Source of the DNA: Arabidopsis thaliana
Taxonomy: Eukaryota > Streptophyta > Magnoliopsida > Brassicales > Brassicaceae
Assembly (NCBI RefSeq): GCF_000001735.4
Contig: NC_003075.7
Coordinates: forward strand, 12,711,001-12,775,000
Direction of reading: 5' to 3'
Length of the DNA stretch: 64,000 nt
The translations under genes were made by a program, and so were the position numbers. Below, piece by piece: positions 10,925-25,400 of the stretch. Every line of letters starts with the position of its first letter. Position 1 is the first letter of the stretch. The notes beneath the pieces were generated by a model that searched no databases, had not been told where the DNA came from, and saw only the letters and a list, made by a program, of their open reading frames with translations.

Positions 10925-11958
10925 TTGAATCCTTGACATCAATTAAAATAATCCAAAACGGAATAGGATTCTCACTCTTTAAATCATTTGGGTACGCAAT
11001 GACCTCTCGTGAATTTGATAAGACATCCAGATGTCTCCTGAAGCCTGAAGAGCCTGCAAAATACAAGACATCCGTTACCTTCTTGCTATCAAGAAACATC
11101 ATATATTTCCCCCATCTGCTAACAGTAGATGGATCCTACAACTTTTGACGCCGTATAGAAAACACAATTCAAGATTGAAACCGGTTTTGTATTCAGTCAT
11201 ACTCAAAGTAGAAATAAGTCTTTAAAACATAGGGGATTCAAGGCGACCATTTCTCATGTCACCGTTGATTTCAGATTTGCTACCAAGAATCTATACATGC
11301 GATACATTAATAAAGTATATTTATATGGAGTTATATTTCCAAAACTGTTGTTTTGTGTCTCTCTCATTAATTATAAGTTTATAACAATGCATACCTTCAA
11401 ATCCTCCATGACATTCGGCTAAGCGTCTTTGAGAACAACTACCACAATCCCATCAGTGTATTCACCCACCAACGAAAGAACCTGTCTCTTGTCCTTGACA
11501 TCGTTAAGTAGCCTGTGATGGCGGCAAAGCAAAATTGTAAACACGTGAAACTTTTTTTCAAAGAGAAAATGAGAAACATATCTACCTTGAATGAAATGTT
11601 TAGTTACCTTGTAAGAGAATCTTGTTCCGTCATAATGCAATATCGGATTCTTCCTCAAACTATCAAAAACAGCCTTATTGGAATGCATATCAACATATAT
11701 AATCACTCTTCATTTATATGCTCGGGTGTTAAGGCTAGCCTTCTCTACAAGATTGAAGTTAAATAACAAACAAATCAGCTTCATTAAATAAACGATGATT
11801 TATAGCTTTCATACGAAGACCAAAAAGAGGGGACACAAACATAAACATCAATGAGAAGATCAATGACATGCTTGATTTGAGTGAGCTCCAACATGAGCTT
11901 CTCTAATGCTGTTAATGAGCTGAAGTCGCTTCGTATCGTTTGAAAACTTGATAGCCAT
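10925..11958 (-). pseudogene. Broken TFIIE beta-subunit-like gene
   Basis: Several minus-strand pieces resemble the plant general transcription factor TFIIE beta, in the right order. Piece 1 (about 11958-11837) begins after a TTCAG acceptor and reads KFSNDTKRLQLINSIRE, then changes frame before QIKHVIDLL. Piece 2 (11697-11608) reads VDMHSNKAVFDSLRKNP and on to RFSYK, ending at a GT donor. Piece 3 (about 11520-11395) reads VKDKRQVLSLVGEY, then LKDA, then a TAG stop at 11421-11419 where a Tyr codon is expected, then PNVMEDLK and a donor. Piece 4 (from 11053) reads ALQASGDIW, changes frame, then LSNSREVIAYPNDLKSEN and loses similarity. The N-terminal part and the C-terminal third are missing. 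Intron positions persist, so it arose by DNA duplication, not retroposition. Family identity is from remembered TFIIE-beta sequence. Confidence 0.8.
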
Positions 11959-13850
11959 CTGAAGAAGATAAAAAAACATAATCCTAAACGTCAATATTTA
12001 TTGCTTTCAGAAGATCATGGAGACAAAAAAAATAACTTATACAAGGCCGATTCCTTAAAATTAGGGTTCGTAGACTGTGCAATTATCAAAATCTAGGTTT
12101 TGCAACCACAATAAATTTCCATTTCTCGAATCTTAGAATGAAATCAACAAAATTTAGAATTCGAGCTTGATTTAATAAAAAAGATCGATTCTCACAATTA
12201 GGGTGTGCGGTTTTCAATATATATGATTCCGCAACCTAAAAACGACAATAGATTTTCATTTCTCCAATCTTAGAGCGAAAGAAACTAGGGTTTATCAATC
12301 AAATCGAATCGAGACATCCTCGGTTAAACAATTCACAACAAGTCAACAAGTATTAGAAACACGAACAGACGAGAGGAAGATCGACGAGAGGAAAATGCAT
12401 GGAAGTTTGTTGATTGAAAGGAGAAATTTTGAGATAAGCTTTTTCGTTTTGTTAAGCCCATCAATATTCGGCCCAATAACCCCAAACACACTTTCACACA
12501 CGTGGCTTATATTATGCAATTAAGCATTTCACCATGTTTTCTACATTTGATATGTTTACATCAAAACGTTACGTTAATTAATTGATGCTTAATTTAATAA
12601 TTGGGTTGTGTGATTGTGTCGTGCTGTGAAAGAGACAAAAGAGTGAGAAGTTTCAAAGCAAGCTCAACACAAAAGCAAAGCACATTTATATAAGAAGAAA
12701 AAAGAGAGGAGAGAGTTAATGTGATAAGCGGTGAGTTTTGGTAAGATAGCGAGAGGAATGTGACAAATGTGAATTCTCTCGTCATTTTCTTCATCAAGAT
12801 GGAAATCTATCGTCTGACATCCTTCGGAAATCATCATTAGTTTAATTATTTCAATTCCTTCTGTTCACATGATATATAAAATCCGGATTTAACGGTTCGA
12901 AGTCTTTTTGAACAAAATCAAAATACGTTTAATGAACTAAGGAAATATTCAGTTAATGTAAAATTTATTTAGAAAAAATAGGTCAAATGAGACCCTTGCA
13001 AAACTTGGATATTACAACAGAAAAATGTTCCTTAACTGCGTTTTGTTTTATTCATATGTGTGTTTTGCGTCAGTTCGTATATCATATGCTATTTATGGAT
13101 ATCACACGCGTAATAAGCAAATAAATAACATGTTATTTAAACATTTACCTATTTAAACAACATGTTTTGTTGTTTTTAATTACGAGTGTATTATCCCGCA
13201 ATGGCATGTTATGCTTAGACACCTATACGACTACAATCGTCCATGGCTTCTCATTGTTGCACATGCTCACCGGTCCCAGATCTTATTTTCTTGCTTTTTT
13301 GAACTTTTTCTTCAGTTTTACAGATAATCTTAGATTAGTTCATTTTAACCGCCCTATAAGAGATAACTTACGTAGACTATAGCTGATTCCTAGCTCTAAT
13401 CCTCCTTATCATTTTATTTGTTTGTCAACAATATGTAACTATCACAAATTACAAGGCTACATATCTTGATCAACGGATCTTTAATAATCATCTAATTAAC
13501 ATAGGTATATGGCAATACTAATATAGGAAAATAACAGAGAGTATACTTTTATATTGTTTACCAATGTTGGTTTAATCACTGTACTTTAAATTTGGATAGT
13601 TTGGTTCATCATTCAATTGCATCCTCAGTAAATTTATGGAATTAACTAGTCGAACCAAAGTTAATAAAGATTAATCACAATGTCTCCTAAACTGTCCGAA
13701 ACGACCAGATACGATTATTAACTAGAAGAAGAAACTGTATGTCCAGGAAAAAATAACATAACTAATAAGCAGAAGTAGTTACAGAAGAGTCATACCAAAA
13801 AAAGAAACAATTATGATCCTCTAGTGTTTTAAATCATGTCTCGAGCAAAA
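11959..13850. other. Region between TFIIE-beta pseudogene and HB22
   Basis: About 1.9 kb without a supportable gene. The left part holds a diverged tandem duplication. AAGCCCATC and CGGCCCAAT (near 12455-12476), site-II-like boxes usual in promoters of housekeeping genes, and an ACACGTGGC ABRE core (about 12498-12506) lie upstream of the pseudogene, so a former promoter may survive. The right part should contain the HB22 3' UTR. Confidence 0.6.
12043..12285. repeat. Diverged tandem duplication, two copies of about 100-110 bp
   Basis: Copy A (about 12043-12150) and copy B (about 12183-12285) share blocks in the same order: CGATTC, AATTAGGGT, a GCAACC block and CATTTCTC-AATCTTAGA. The copies differ at many positions and by small gaps. 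They lie upstream of the TFIIE-beta pseudogene and may be part of its former 5' region. Confidence 0.5.
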
Positions 13851-14513
13851 TTAGGGTTTCTTACCAAGAGAGTTCTTGTTGTTATGCATCCAGATTTTAA
13901 GCACTTGTCTCCTAACACCAGTCTCCGCACAGAACTGCTCAACCGCCACGTCATCATGCTTCTGAATTCTCCACCCCAACCTCTCCGCAAAGGCTAACAT
14001 CTTCTCTTTCTGTTCCGCCGTGAACTTCGTTCTAAACCTCTTCGTGGTCCCGCCGCTGCTGCTAGGATTTGATGTATCCTCCTCGTCCCCCGATGCCGCG
14101 GGTGGCCTGTAAGGCGCCGCGGGAGATGTTAGATGAAGATATCCAGGCGGCTGATGCGGCTGCGGCGGGCGGTTGTAGTACGTGGGAACTCTGTGGGCTC
14201 TACCGCCGATGCTTTCGGTTTCCTTGCGGTGGAAGTTGCGGTGGCAGCCGCAAGCTGCACACTTAAGAGCGTCGAGCGTTCCATCTTCACCGGAAGGCAT
14301 AAACTCGCAACAACCGTCCACGGCGTGGCCACCTATGTTAACAGCATGGTTCTTCAAGCACTCTCTATACCTTATCTTCGCTCCAACTCCTTTACTCCTT
14401 CCTACTCCTCCACCACCACTAGATGTGGCTCCCTCACCGCTTAGAGAGTCGTAACCGCAGGGGGGATTAACACCTGACATCTCCATATCTTCTTCTTGAT
14501 CCTCAAAATTCAT
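13851..14513 (-). CDS. HB22: Zinc-finger homeodomain transcription factor ZHD2 (AtHB22, MEE68)
   Basis: Nuclear DNA-binding protein of the plant-specific ZF-HD family; members homodimerise and heterodimerise. Single exon of 220 residues, intronless as in most of the family. The N-terminal region is Gly/Ser-rich with an acidic start. The ZF-HD dimerisation domain at residues 49-98 carries the expected Cys and His pattern ([32 protein letters not shown]). A Pro/Tyr-rich linker (about 109-140) follows. The homeodomain at about 157-217 starts [15 protein letters not shown] and ends with the recognition-helix stretch [11 protein letters not shown], with Met at the position where the ZF-HD group differs from classical WFQN homeodomains. 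The protein ends just after the homeodomain. The longest antisense ORFs across this gene are shadows. Confidence 0.96.
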   Translation of the reverse strand: MNFEDQEEDMEMSGVNPPCGYDSLSGEGATSSGGGGVGRSKGVGAKIRYRECLKNHAVNIGGHAVDGCCEFMPSGEDGTLDALKCAACGCHRNFHRKETESIGGRAHRVPTYYNRPPQPHQPPGYLHLTSPAAPYRPPAASGDEEDTSNPSSSGGTTKRFRTKFTAEQKEKMLAFAERLGWRIQKHDDVAVEQFCAETGVRRQVLKIWMHNNKNSLGKKP

Positions 14514-16939
14514 TCTCCGATCCCTCTTTCTTTATTTCTTAATTCTTGAACATCTCAAGAGACATCCGTACTACAATTAGATTGTTACTTAAAAAACTAT
14601 AATAGAGAGACCAATAATTCATGAGAGTTAAGAGTATAAATTATGGAGGAAAAAATTATTTAATTTAATCCGAAAGAAAAGATAAAACAGTGAAGATAAG
14701 AAAGAGATAGATGATGAGAGTGTGGTCAACAAACCCTGCCGCTTAATAAAAGGGAGTCTCAACTTTTTACGTTTTTTTTTGTTTGTTTTAGAATAATATT
14801 CATATATAGATAGTTTCATCCAAAAAGAACACCCATAAGCCATAACCTTTTTAGAGTTTGATGAAAAGTACAGTAAAAAAAGTATGTTCCATTGGAGTAT
14901 ATGATTTACAATAATTAAATGGTGGTTTGAGAGTGATTAATATTAAAAGTGCGTTTAGGGTTTTGTTCAAGGTACTTCTGAGTTCTGACTTTACTGTAAA
15001 AAAAAAGATCAAAAGTGGGACTGTGGTGAAAGAAAAAGTGTCTTTGGGAACTTACGGATCACAGCAAATGGCAAGAGCATTGGACGTAGAGATAACGTGT
15101 CATGGGTATAAATCCGGCCTTAATTTTGGTTTCTTGTTTGTGTTCATTATCAAACAAATTAGTTTCTTAAATCGGAAATCGGCTCTTTGACAATTGACAG
15201 TATAAATATATTATTAATCCGTACTCACAGAATTCTGAACGCAGAAATACCATTCTCGGAACCAATAGTTGTTCACCGTCGGACCGGTAAGTCCACGACT
15301 CATATAGTAATTCAGTCCGGCTATACTTAGAAAAGCCTTTTCGATTTCAAAATTTATTACTTAGAAATATGCTGAGCCTAACATGAACCGTTCTAACAGT
15401 TCGTGTGACTTGAAATGTAACTAGATTTTTTTATTCGGTATAATTTACTATCTACTGCTCTATATGTATGTTGTACAGTTGTAGTGTTATATGTAGGAAT
15501 ATTCCTGTGAGCCAAAAATCTGTGGACCACCCGGTCTAGACCTGTTTTTTGGTTTGAAAGAAATCATGGTGCAAGTTGCAACAAATTCATTTAAGATCTG
15601 AAGTACTATCATTTATCCTTAAAATGGAATTCAAACACGTTTTATGTGAGATATATTTACAACTTATCATTAATTCCAACTCTTAATCATGTTTTCTCTC
15701 TTTTTGTGTCTCTATATCTAGTTAGTACAAAACTAGAAAAAAATGTATACAAGTTGAAGTTGTTATGCTTCTTGCTTATGGTGAAGGTTTTGAAACTTAT
15801 ATCTTGGTTATAAACCCTTTTATCTTTTTGTGTGAAGAAATTGTGTCGCTGATGTTTTATGAGCTATGCATCAAACAAAGTGAAAACAACAAACATGGTG
15901 TTTTGAGTAAGGATATGAATAGGTTTGGAAACAAATATAACATGCAATTAAGATTCAAGAATGGGTATAATTGGAATTCAAACTCAGATTCTGATCAAGT
16001 TGGCCTCAAAATAATTACTAATCTCAAGAAAAAGACTAATTTGTGAATAGGGAAAAAGACAAGTAGAGTTATGTAGACGATCAAGTTGATAGAGAAGGGA
16101 GCTAGTAGATTTGTGGAAAAAGACAAAAGACGAACGGCCGTTTGACGATGGAATAGTTCCACAAACAAATATGATGTGGCGTAGTCAGGAGAAAGTTGAT
16201 GATGAATTTTGCAGATACAATCACGTGAATGGTTTTTGTGTGGTTGTGCACATCCACCATTGTCCTCATCCATATGTATATTGTGGATACATATTAGTTT
16301 CTAAAAGCTTTATTTTAATGTTTTAATTTATTTTTTCACATACAAACCATGAAAGTTAAACTTTTAGAGTATGATGAATGAGTGACAAGAGATTATATTT
16401 TGAAAACTTTCACAATTTGGTATTTTTGAGAGTTTAGTTGGTGTTTTGGAATTTTTTTTTTTTTTTTTTATGTTCAACTTTTTTAAAACATTTTTGTTAT
16501 GAAATATAAATGATTTTGGATGATTTCATTCTTCTGAATTATACAAAGAAAGAAAGTTGATGCGGCTAAAAAACGGTGCTGTGAATAAAGCTGACACAAA
16601 TGTAAAATGGAAGGTAGCGACAATGATCCTTCCGTAGCAAAAATGTTGATATGACTCTGAAGGATTACCTAAGGCTGGAATTTAATACTGAAAAAGCTAT
16701 GAGATGTTGGATCTGATCCTTCGAGATTACAAAGTTCCAGACCAAAATGCTGACAACGCTTGAACAAACTCTCGGTTGTGTCGTAGTGAATGAATGTTTG
16801 CTCATTCATATCATCAGAGATGGTTTGATGAATAGGTCTTTGATTGATCCTTCACATTATTCAAATTTCCAATAATATTTATGGAGCAAAACACTTGTTG
16901 CAAGTTATGACAATCGATCATAATCACATGCATATGCAC
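14514..16939. other. Intergenic region between HB22 and TAR2
   Basis: About 2.4 kb. The left end is the HB22 promoter and leader; the right end is the TAR2 3' flank. Several short ORFs (for example 15765-16046 plus) have no family motif and AT-driven composition. A T-run lies at about 16451-16470. Nothing else stands out. Confidence 0.65.
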
Positions 16940-19694
<2,755 letters not shown>

Positions 19695-22424
19695 TTTCTC
19701 TCAAAACTAAAACACAAAACCAAGAAACAAGAATGCAAAATGCTTAAAGAAGAAGAGCAGAGTGGGATAGCTGGATAAAGACCTCTTTTAAAAAAAACAA
19801 AGGAAACAAACAAGTGGTGTCCAACGAGACTGATCCTTTTTTTGGCTGATATTCGAAGTTATGATTTTTGTAAGAGATTAAAATAACCCTTGAAGAATCT
19901 CAAGAGATAAAGGTATGTATAACAATGTGTTTATATTGGATTACGAACCTAACTCATGTACTTAACTCATAAATATTACCAATCACGATTTTAAGAAATT
20001 GAATTTTTAATCCTAGTAGACAAATTCTAAACTGAGACTACCTATCAAAATACCTGTAGAATTGCAGGCAGAGGATCAAAAGGTCACAGAACAAATTGGC
20101 CACAGTGAAAGGATCGCTAGAAGGCTTTTTATATGTAAACTGAAAAAGAAGAATGTGTAATTAGGTCGAAGCTCTTTGTTTGTTTCTCTCCACGATAAAA
20201 GATATTTCCCATTGGGAAAAAGTTATTGTATTTTGGCTTTGGCGTGAAGAGTTTCAGCTTTTCGGTTTGTCAATGGCAGACCTTGGAAACGACAGTACAT
20301 GAACCGAGTGAGACACTGAATTTATTCAGGATCTCTGTTTACTAGTACAAGACTGGTGAATGCTTTATGTGTAACAATATTTTCTAGATTTACGTCACTT
20401 CTCTGTTTTCACATCTAATTAGATTAGCTTAAGGCTCATTATATTGACTATGTAATATTTTGCCCTATATATGTTTAGTGTAATTTACACATTTGGACAA
20501 AACGATTTAGGGTGAAATTGTTGTAATAACATATTTTGGGGTGTTGATTGTGAAAGTAACAAAGAGAAGAAAATAATCTCTGCAAGGGTAACATTAAAAT
20601 AGATAAATGATCCATGGACCAAAATCTACATATTGCCACGGCCCAAATTGTTCAAGAGTTTAGCAAAGATCATATGGGCTGGATCCAAGAGGTTTATTAT
20701 ATTTGGTCATTGTTCAAGTATATTTGTTTTTTTGTTTTCTTTTCATACATTACTGTTTATTGAATATGATTCTATCAAAGGTGAAGTTGTATAAAATGGG
20801 GTGGGATCATCATTTGTAAGCATTCAAGTGTCTCGTTCTCTAACTTTCTTAAGTTTGTTGGCTTTCTCTCTAACTCTTAAGTATCAATTTGGAGAAAAGC
20901 ACGAAAATTTAAAATATGCTAAGACTACTCGTAATAAATTAATAAAAATCAAACTATGCATTATCTAAAATCTTCTGTATATAAAATTTACACAAAATTT
21001 TAAAATTTGAAAAAAAATAAGCTAGCGTTGAGCTCAAATCCGCTCAAGATCATCCTCTAGCACCATGTACACAGTGCATGTACGAACACTTCCAACCCTC
21101 GATTACAAAACACCGGATTAATATATGATCTTTCCTTAGAATGAGTGTACTCCACAAAGAAACATGAGAGGTTTGGAAGATAAACATAAGCATTACCCAA
21201 AAAACCTTATTCATTTGATCATGCCTGCCATCGTCTTACTTCCCTAAACATGTCCTTAAAATGAAGAAGTGAACCTACCACATAATTCAATTTCTCCCCC
21301 ATTTTTAACATTCGTAAAATGTAAAAGAAAGGAAACTATTTTGTTAAGTATTGTTTTTATGGCTATCCTTTTTTTTTTTTTTTTTGTCAAACTATGGCTA
21401 TCTTTTAAAATGGGTAGGTAAATATATAAATGATGTTAATGAATAATACTACTCTTTTAATTTATATATATATTTTTGTTTTTTGGAGATAGGTGATCCT
21501 TTATTCGCTCTATTTTATTTTAATCGGCATTCATTTTACAATTCACAGGAAAAAAAAAAAGAGAGAGAGGAAAAGCTGAGTAAAACCGTGCAGCCCTGAA
21601 CTTCGACGCTTTCTCCTCTTTCAACCAATCCGTTGAACGTCGTCGTAATAAGCTTCATCTTCATCAATCATCATCACTTTCTTCTTTCTCCCACAGATCC
21701 TTCCTTTTCTCCTTCATCTTCCCCTTCTTCCTTTTCCCTCATCGCCCAGGAACACATCCGATCTGCACCCTCTTCGTTCGATTCTCACAATTAATATCTA
21801 GGGTTTGCGAGGACCCCCCCTCTCTATTCAAAAAAAGAGAGCAGATTTTCTCTATAATCCCCTTTGGTCAGTTTCTTCTCTACCTTTTTTTCCCCTTTGT
21901 ATTCCAGAGGAATCGAGTGATGAGTTTATAGAATTATCGCATTTTGAAGTAATTTGGGTCCTTTTGTAGAGCTTGATTGACATTTCTGGAGACATTTGTA
22001 TGTTTCAGAGCTCTTTTTTTGTTGCTGTTGTTGTTCTAGCAAGTTGATTGCGAAATTGTCAACATTCTGGGAATACGTCAATTGTTTTTTTAGTATTGCG
22101 GTCATTTAGTCTGGAACCTCTTTTGATTCCGCAGTTTGACGATCTTTCATACTTTTAGGTTTCTGTACCAATTTGATTGTCGAACATTGTCTTTCTGTTA
22201 TGATGGTGAATTTTAGAAAGTATTTCAATTCATGTTGGAGAATTTGTATAGGCAGTCTGATTCTGCAACACATTTCACGGTAGCAGTGTTATAGCAATAG
22301 TTCTTCAGTGTCGGTCTTGTTTGATTCTTTGGGATTTGAGCTTCAAATTTCATTTGTGAATCTGATTCTGTATGTGACTTACAGGTTTCAAGTGGTGTAA
22401 TTGGATCGTGTAGCTGCTTTTATA
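19695..22424. other. Shared upstream region of TAR2 and MOS1, with a MOS1 leader intron
   Basis: TAR2 (minus) and MOS1 (plus) are divergent over 2.7 kb. GGCCCA and TGGGCT site-II-like boxes occur near 20641-20680. From about 21550 to 21860 the plus strand is CT-rich and free of long ORFs, like a 5' UTR. A probable leader intron runs from 21867 (CTTTG/GTCAGT) to 22384 (CTTACAG), placing the MOS1 ATG 40 bp into the next exon. Poly-T tracts occur at about 21370-21385. Confidence 0.6.
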
Positions 22425-25400
22425 ATGACCTCTAGCACGACAGGAGATCGAAGGTTTCTCTTCTTTCAACTTTATCTTTGTCATGAACTTTTCTATGTTT
22501 TTATACTGGATTATGGGTTATATATTGGCCTCTTTGCACGTTACTTGCATGATTTTTCTTTTGATTTGGCCTTTTCTTCATATGAATTACTTGTTTTCGT
22601 TGTGCTGTATATTCCAACTGTTGTTAAAATATAGAATCACTATATGTGCCTGGGGTATAGAAGGAAACTCAGGGTGTGGTTTTTCTTTCTTTGAAAGAGC
22701 TTGCTTGCATGATAGACATTCACCATGTATTTGTAATAATTTTATTCAACATTATTATTGATTTGCAACATGCCAACATCACCATTTAGATTAAAAGAAG
22801 GGAAAGTTGTAAAATGTGTGTAGAAAACATATGTAAAGAGCTGATCGTTTTTTTAATAAATTGTATAATCATTTATACTTTGCTCATTTACACTTAAAGA
22901 GCTTTGTATCCTCTGTGGTGATGATGAGAAATTACATGTGCTGGATATTAGCAGATGGGGTACTACAAGAAGAAGTGGCATGACTATATTGGGAAAGGTT
23001 GCTGTTCCAAAACCGATTAACTTACCAAGCCAAAGGTATTTGATGAGCGCATGATCACATTTAGACTTCATATATATGTATAATCTCGTTCCCTGAACAC
23101 TTCTCTTCTGAATTTAAGGTTAGAGAACCAAGGCCTTGACCCAAATGTAGAAATTGTTCCAAAGTAAGTTTGTACCTGTTTGAGATGCTATTTCCCTCAT
23201 TCTTTTTCGTCCTCAAATTTTAGATGGTTTAATTTTCTTCTGGACATCTATTTTAGGGGAACACTTAGTTGGGGCAGTAAATCATCACTGAATGCTTGGG
23301 GGACATCATCCTTGTCACCACGAACTGAAAGTGGCCCTGGTTCACCAAGCCACCTCAGTAATCGACCTTCTTCTGGTGGAAGTGTCACTCGACCTTCAAC
23401 TGCCGATAGTAACAAAGCACATGACTCTTCTTCTTCTGTTGCATGGGATTCGAACTCGCGGCCTTCATCAGCATCTGGGGTGTTTCCATCTAATCAGCCA
23501 TCAGTTGCACTACAGCGTCCACATAGTGCAGACACAAGACCAGGAAGTTCCCAGTTATCCCGATTTGCTGAACCCGTGTCAGAGACTTCTGCAACATGGG
23601 GTCAACATGTGGCGCCAGAGAAGTTGGTATGGTTCTTCCCTTTAAAGTCGTCTCTAATATTTATCGGGACTCTGCTAAGCATCTTTTTTTATCCTTACAT
23701 CTGTGAAGCTCCATGTCACTCTTCTCTTACTTCACTTGTGCTTAGTTACAACAAACACACAGCAAGTTCTTATGTTTTTGGGACTGTGAATGGTAATTAC
23801 TTTTTGGGATTAATGATTGATATTCAATCTAGATAGAACTTTAATAGCTGGATACATCATTCGTGTTTGCTATGGGAACAAGATTAGGATGCTAAATTTG
23901 TCAAATTATAGGGCACTTATTTCTCTTAGAGAAATGCTTTGTAGTGCGTAAGATAATCTGACAACTGAGTGGCACATGGTCTCCAATAAGTCTCGAGTTC
24001 TGGTTGGGCAAATAGAATTTGATGGAAGGGTTTTTGTATTATTATTTGGCAAACTTCAATCTTCAAGGTTTTTTTTGAAGAATAGTTGTGTACAATTTAC
24101 CCACCTTTGCATTATCTACCATGAAATTTATCTTCATTCTTAGACTTCTCATTGTTTTCTACAGGGAGTTGCTCCATCAAAGAATGATGGGTTTTCTTTG
24201 ACTTCTGGAGATTTTCCTTCCCTTGGTGCTGAAAAGGACACTTCTGAAAAGAGTACAAGGCCACAAGGTACCATCTATTAACAGTAAAAATTATTGTGTC
24301 ATCCATGCATTACAGTACTTTGATTTAAGAATAGTTCTCTTTGCTCTTTTCAAAAAGTACGATCAGCATGTAAACTAGGAAAAAAAAATTGTTTCAACTT
24401 GTACACAATTCAATCTTATACTCGTCGTCCTTGCCTTCAAGGGAGTGACGTTAGCACAGACGGGTTCATTTTGAAAGTTGGTACTTCTAAATGTAATTCT
24501 GTTGAGAAGTTTATCTACACGGATATTCAGCAAAGTTAAAACTTTCGGGAATGACCTTTTTTTTTGGCTTGCTGTTGGTTGACCACTTTTTCGATCTTAG
24601 ATGACCTCCTAATATGTGCCACTGAGAATTTTAGGATTACCTAGATAGAATGTGATGTGCTTATATGAAGGAGATACGTTAGACATGGCTCTTAGAAACT
24701 ACAAATTTGCAGATGCTGGACCTCACGCTCGTCCTCCATCTTCGTCTGGAAGATCTGTGGAAGGGCAAGGTGTAGATTGCACAGAAGGTTCTTACTTTCA
24801 AACCTATTTTTCTATGTTTTGGGGATATACAACAGATGTTGGCATCTCATTTCGAGAGTTACTTATGTTTATAATCATCTCTTATGAGAGGGCCATGTTA
24901 CCCTCACAGGTGTTCATGTGAATTCTTCTTACTGCTTTATTCCCCGTACATCTTTTTAGTGGATGTTCTCGCGGACACTATATTTGACCATATCTTGTCT
25001 TTTATTTGCAGAAGCTAATGACCGGATTGGGGATGCCAATTCCTGGAGAAGAGAGAATCAACCATACAGTGAAGATGCACCTAGACATTGTAGAGAGGAA
25101 GGGCAATTGGACTCACGTGGTTCACAATCTTATCCTAATGCTAATTTTCCTCCTCGGTATGATGCTTGGCGTGGTCCTCCAGTAAATAATCATCAAGGAG
25201 GTGGCTGGTACGGAGGGAACCACCCGTATGGTGCCCCAATGGGTCCTGGGGGTTTTCACATGGATCCTTTTCCATTTTATCCTACGCAAGTTCCACCTGC
25301 TCCTGGACATGGGGCTGGTCCTAGGGGTAATCACGCTAATAATGAAAGAATGTTCAGACCTCCAATGCTTGACTCTTATGTCCACCCAAGGATGCAGACT

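Noticed and set aside
12594-12797. Minus-strand hydrophobic ORF of 67 residues
   Set aside because: It opens with TTG, with an ATG only one codon in, lacks any motif, and its composition follows CT-rich DNA.
14069-14454. Three plus-strand ORFs of 65-103 residues
   Set aside because: They lie fully antisense to the HB22 coding region, whose zinc-finger and homeodomain motifs are intact on the minus strand.
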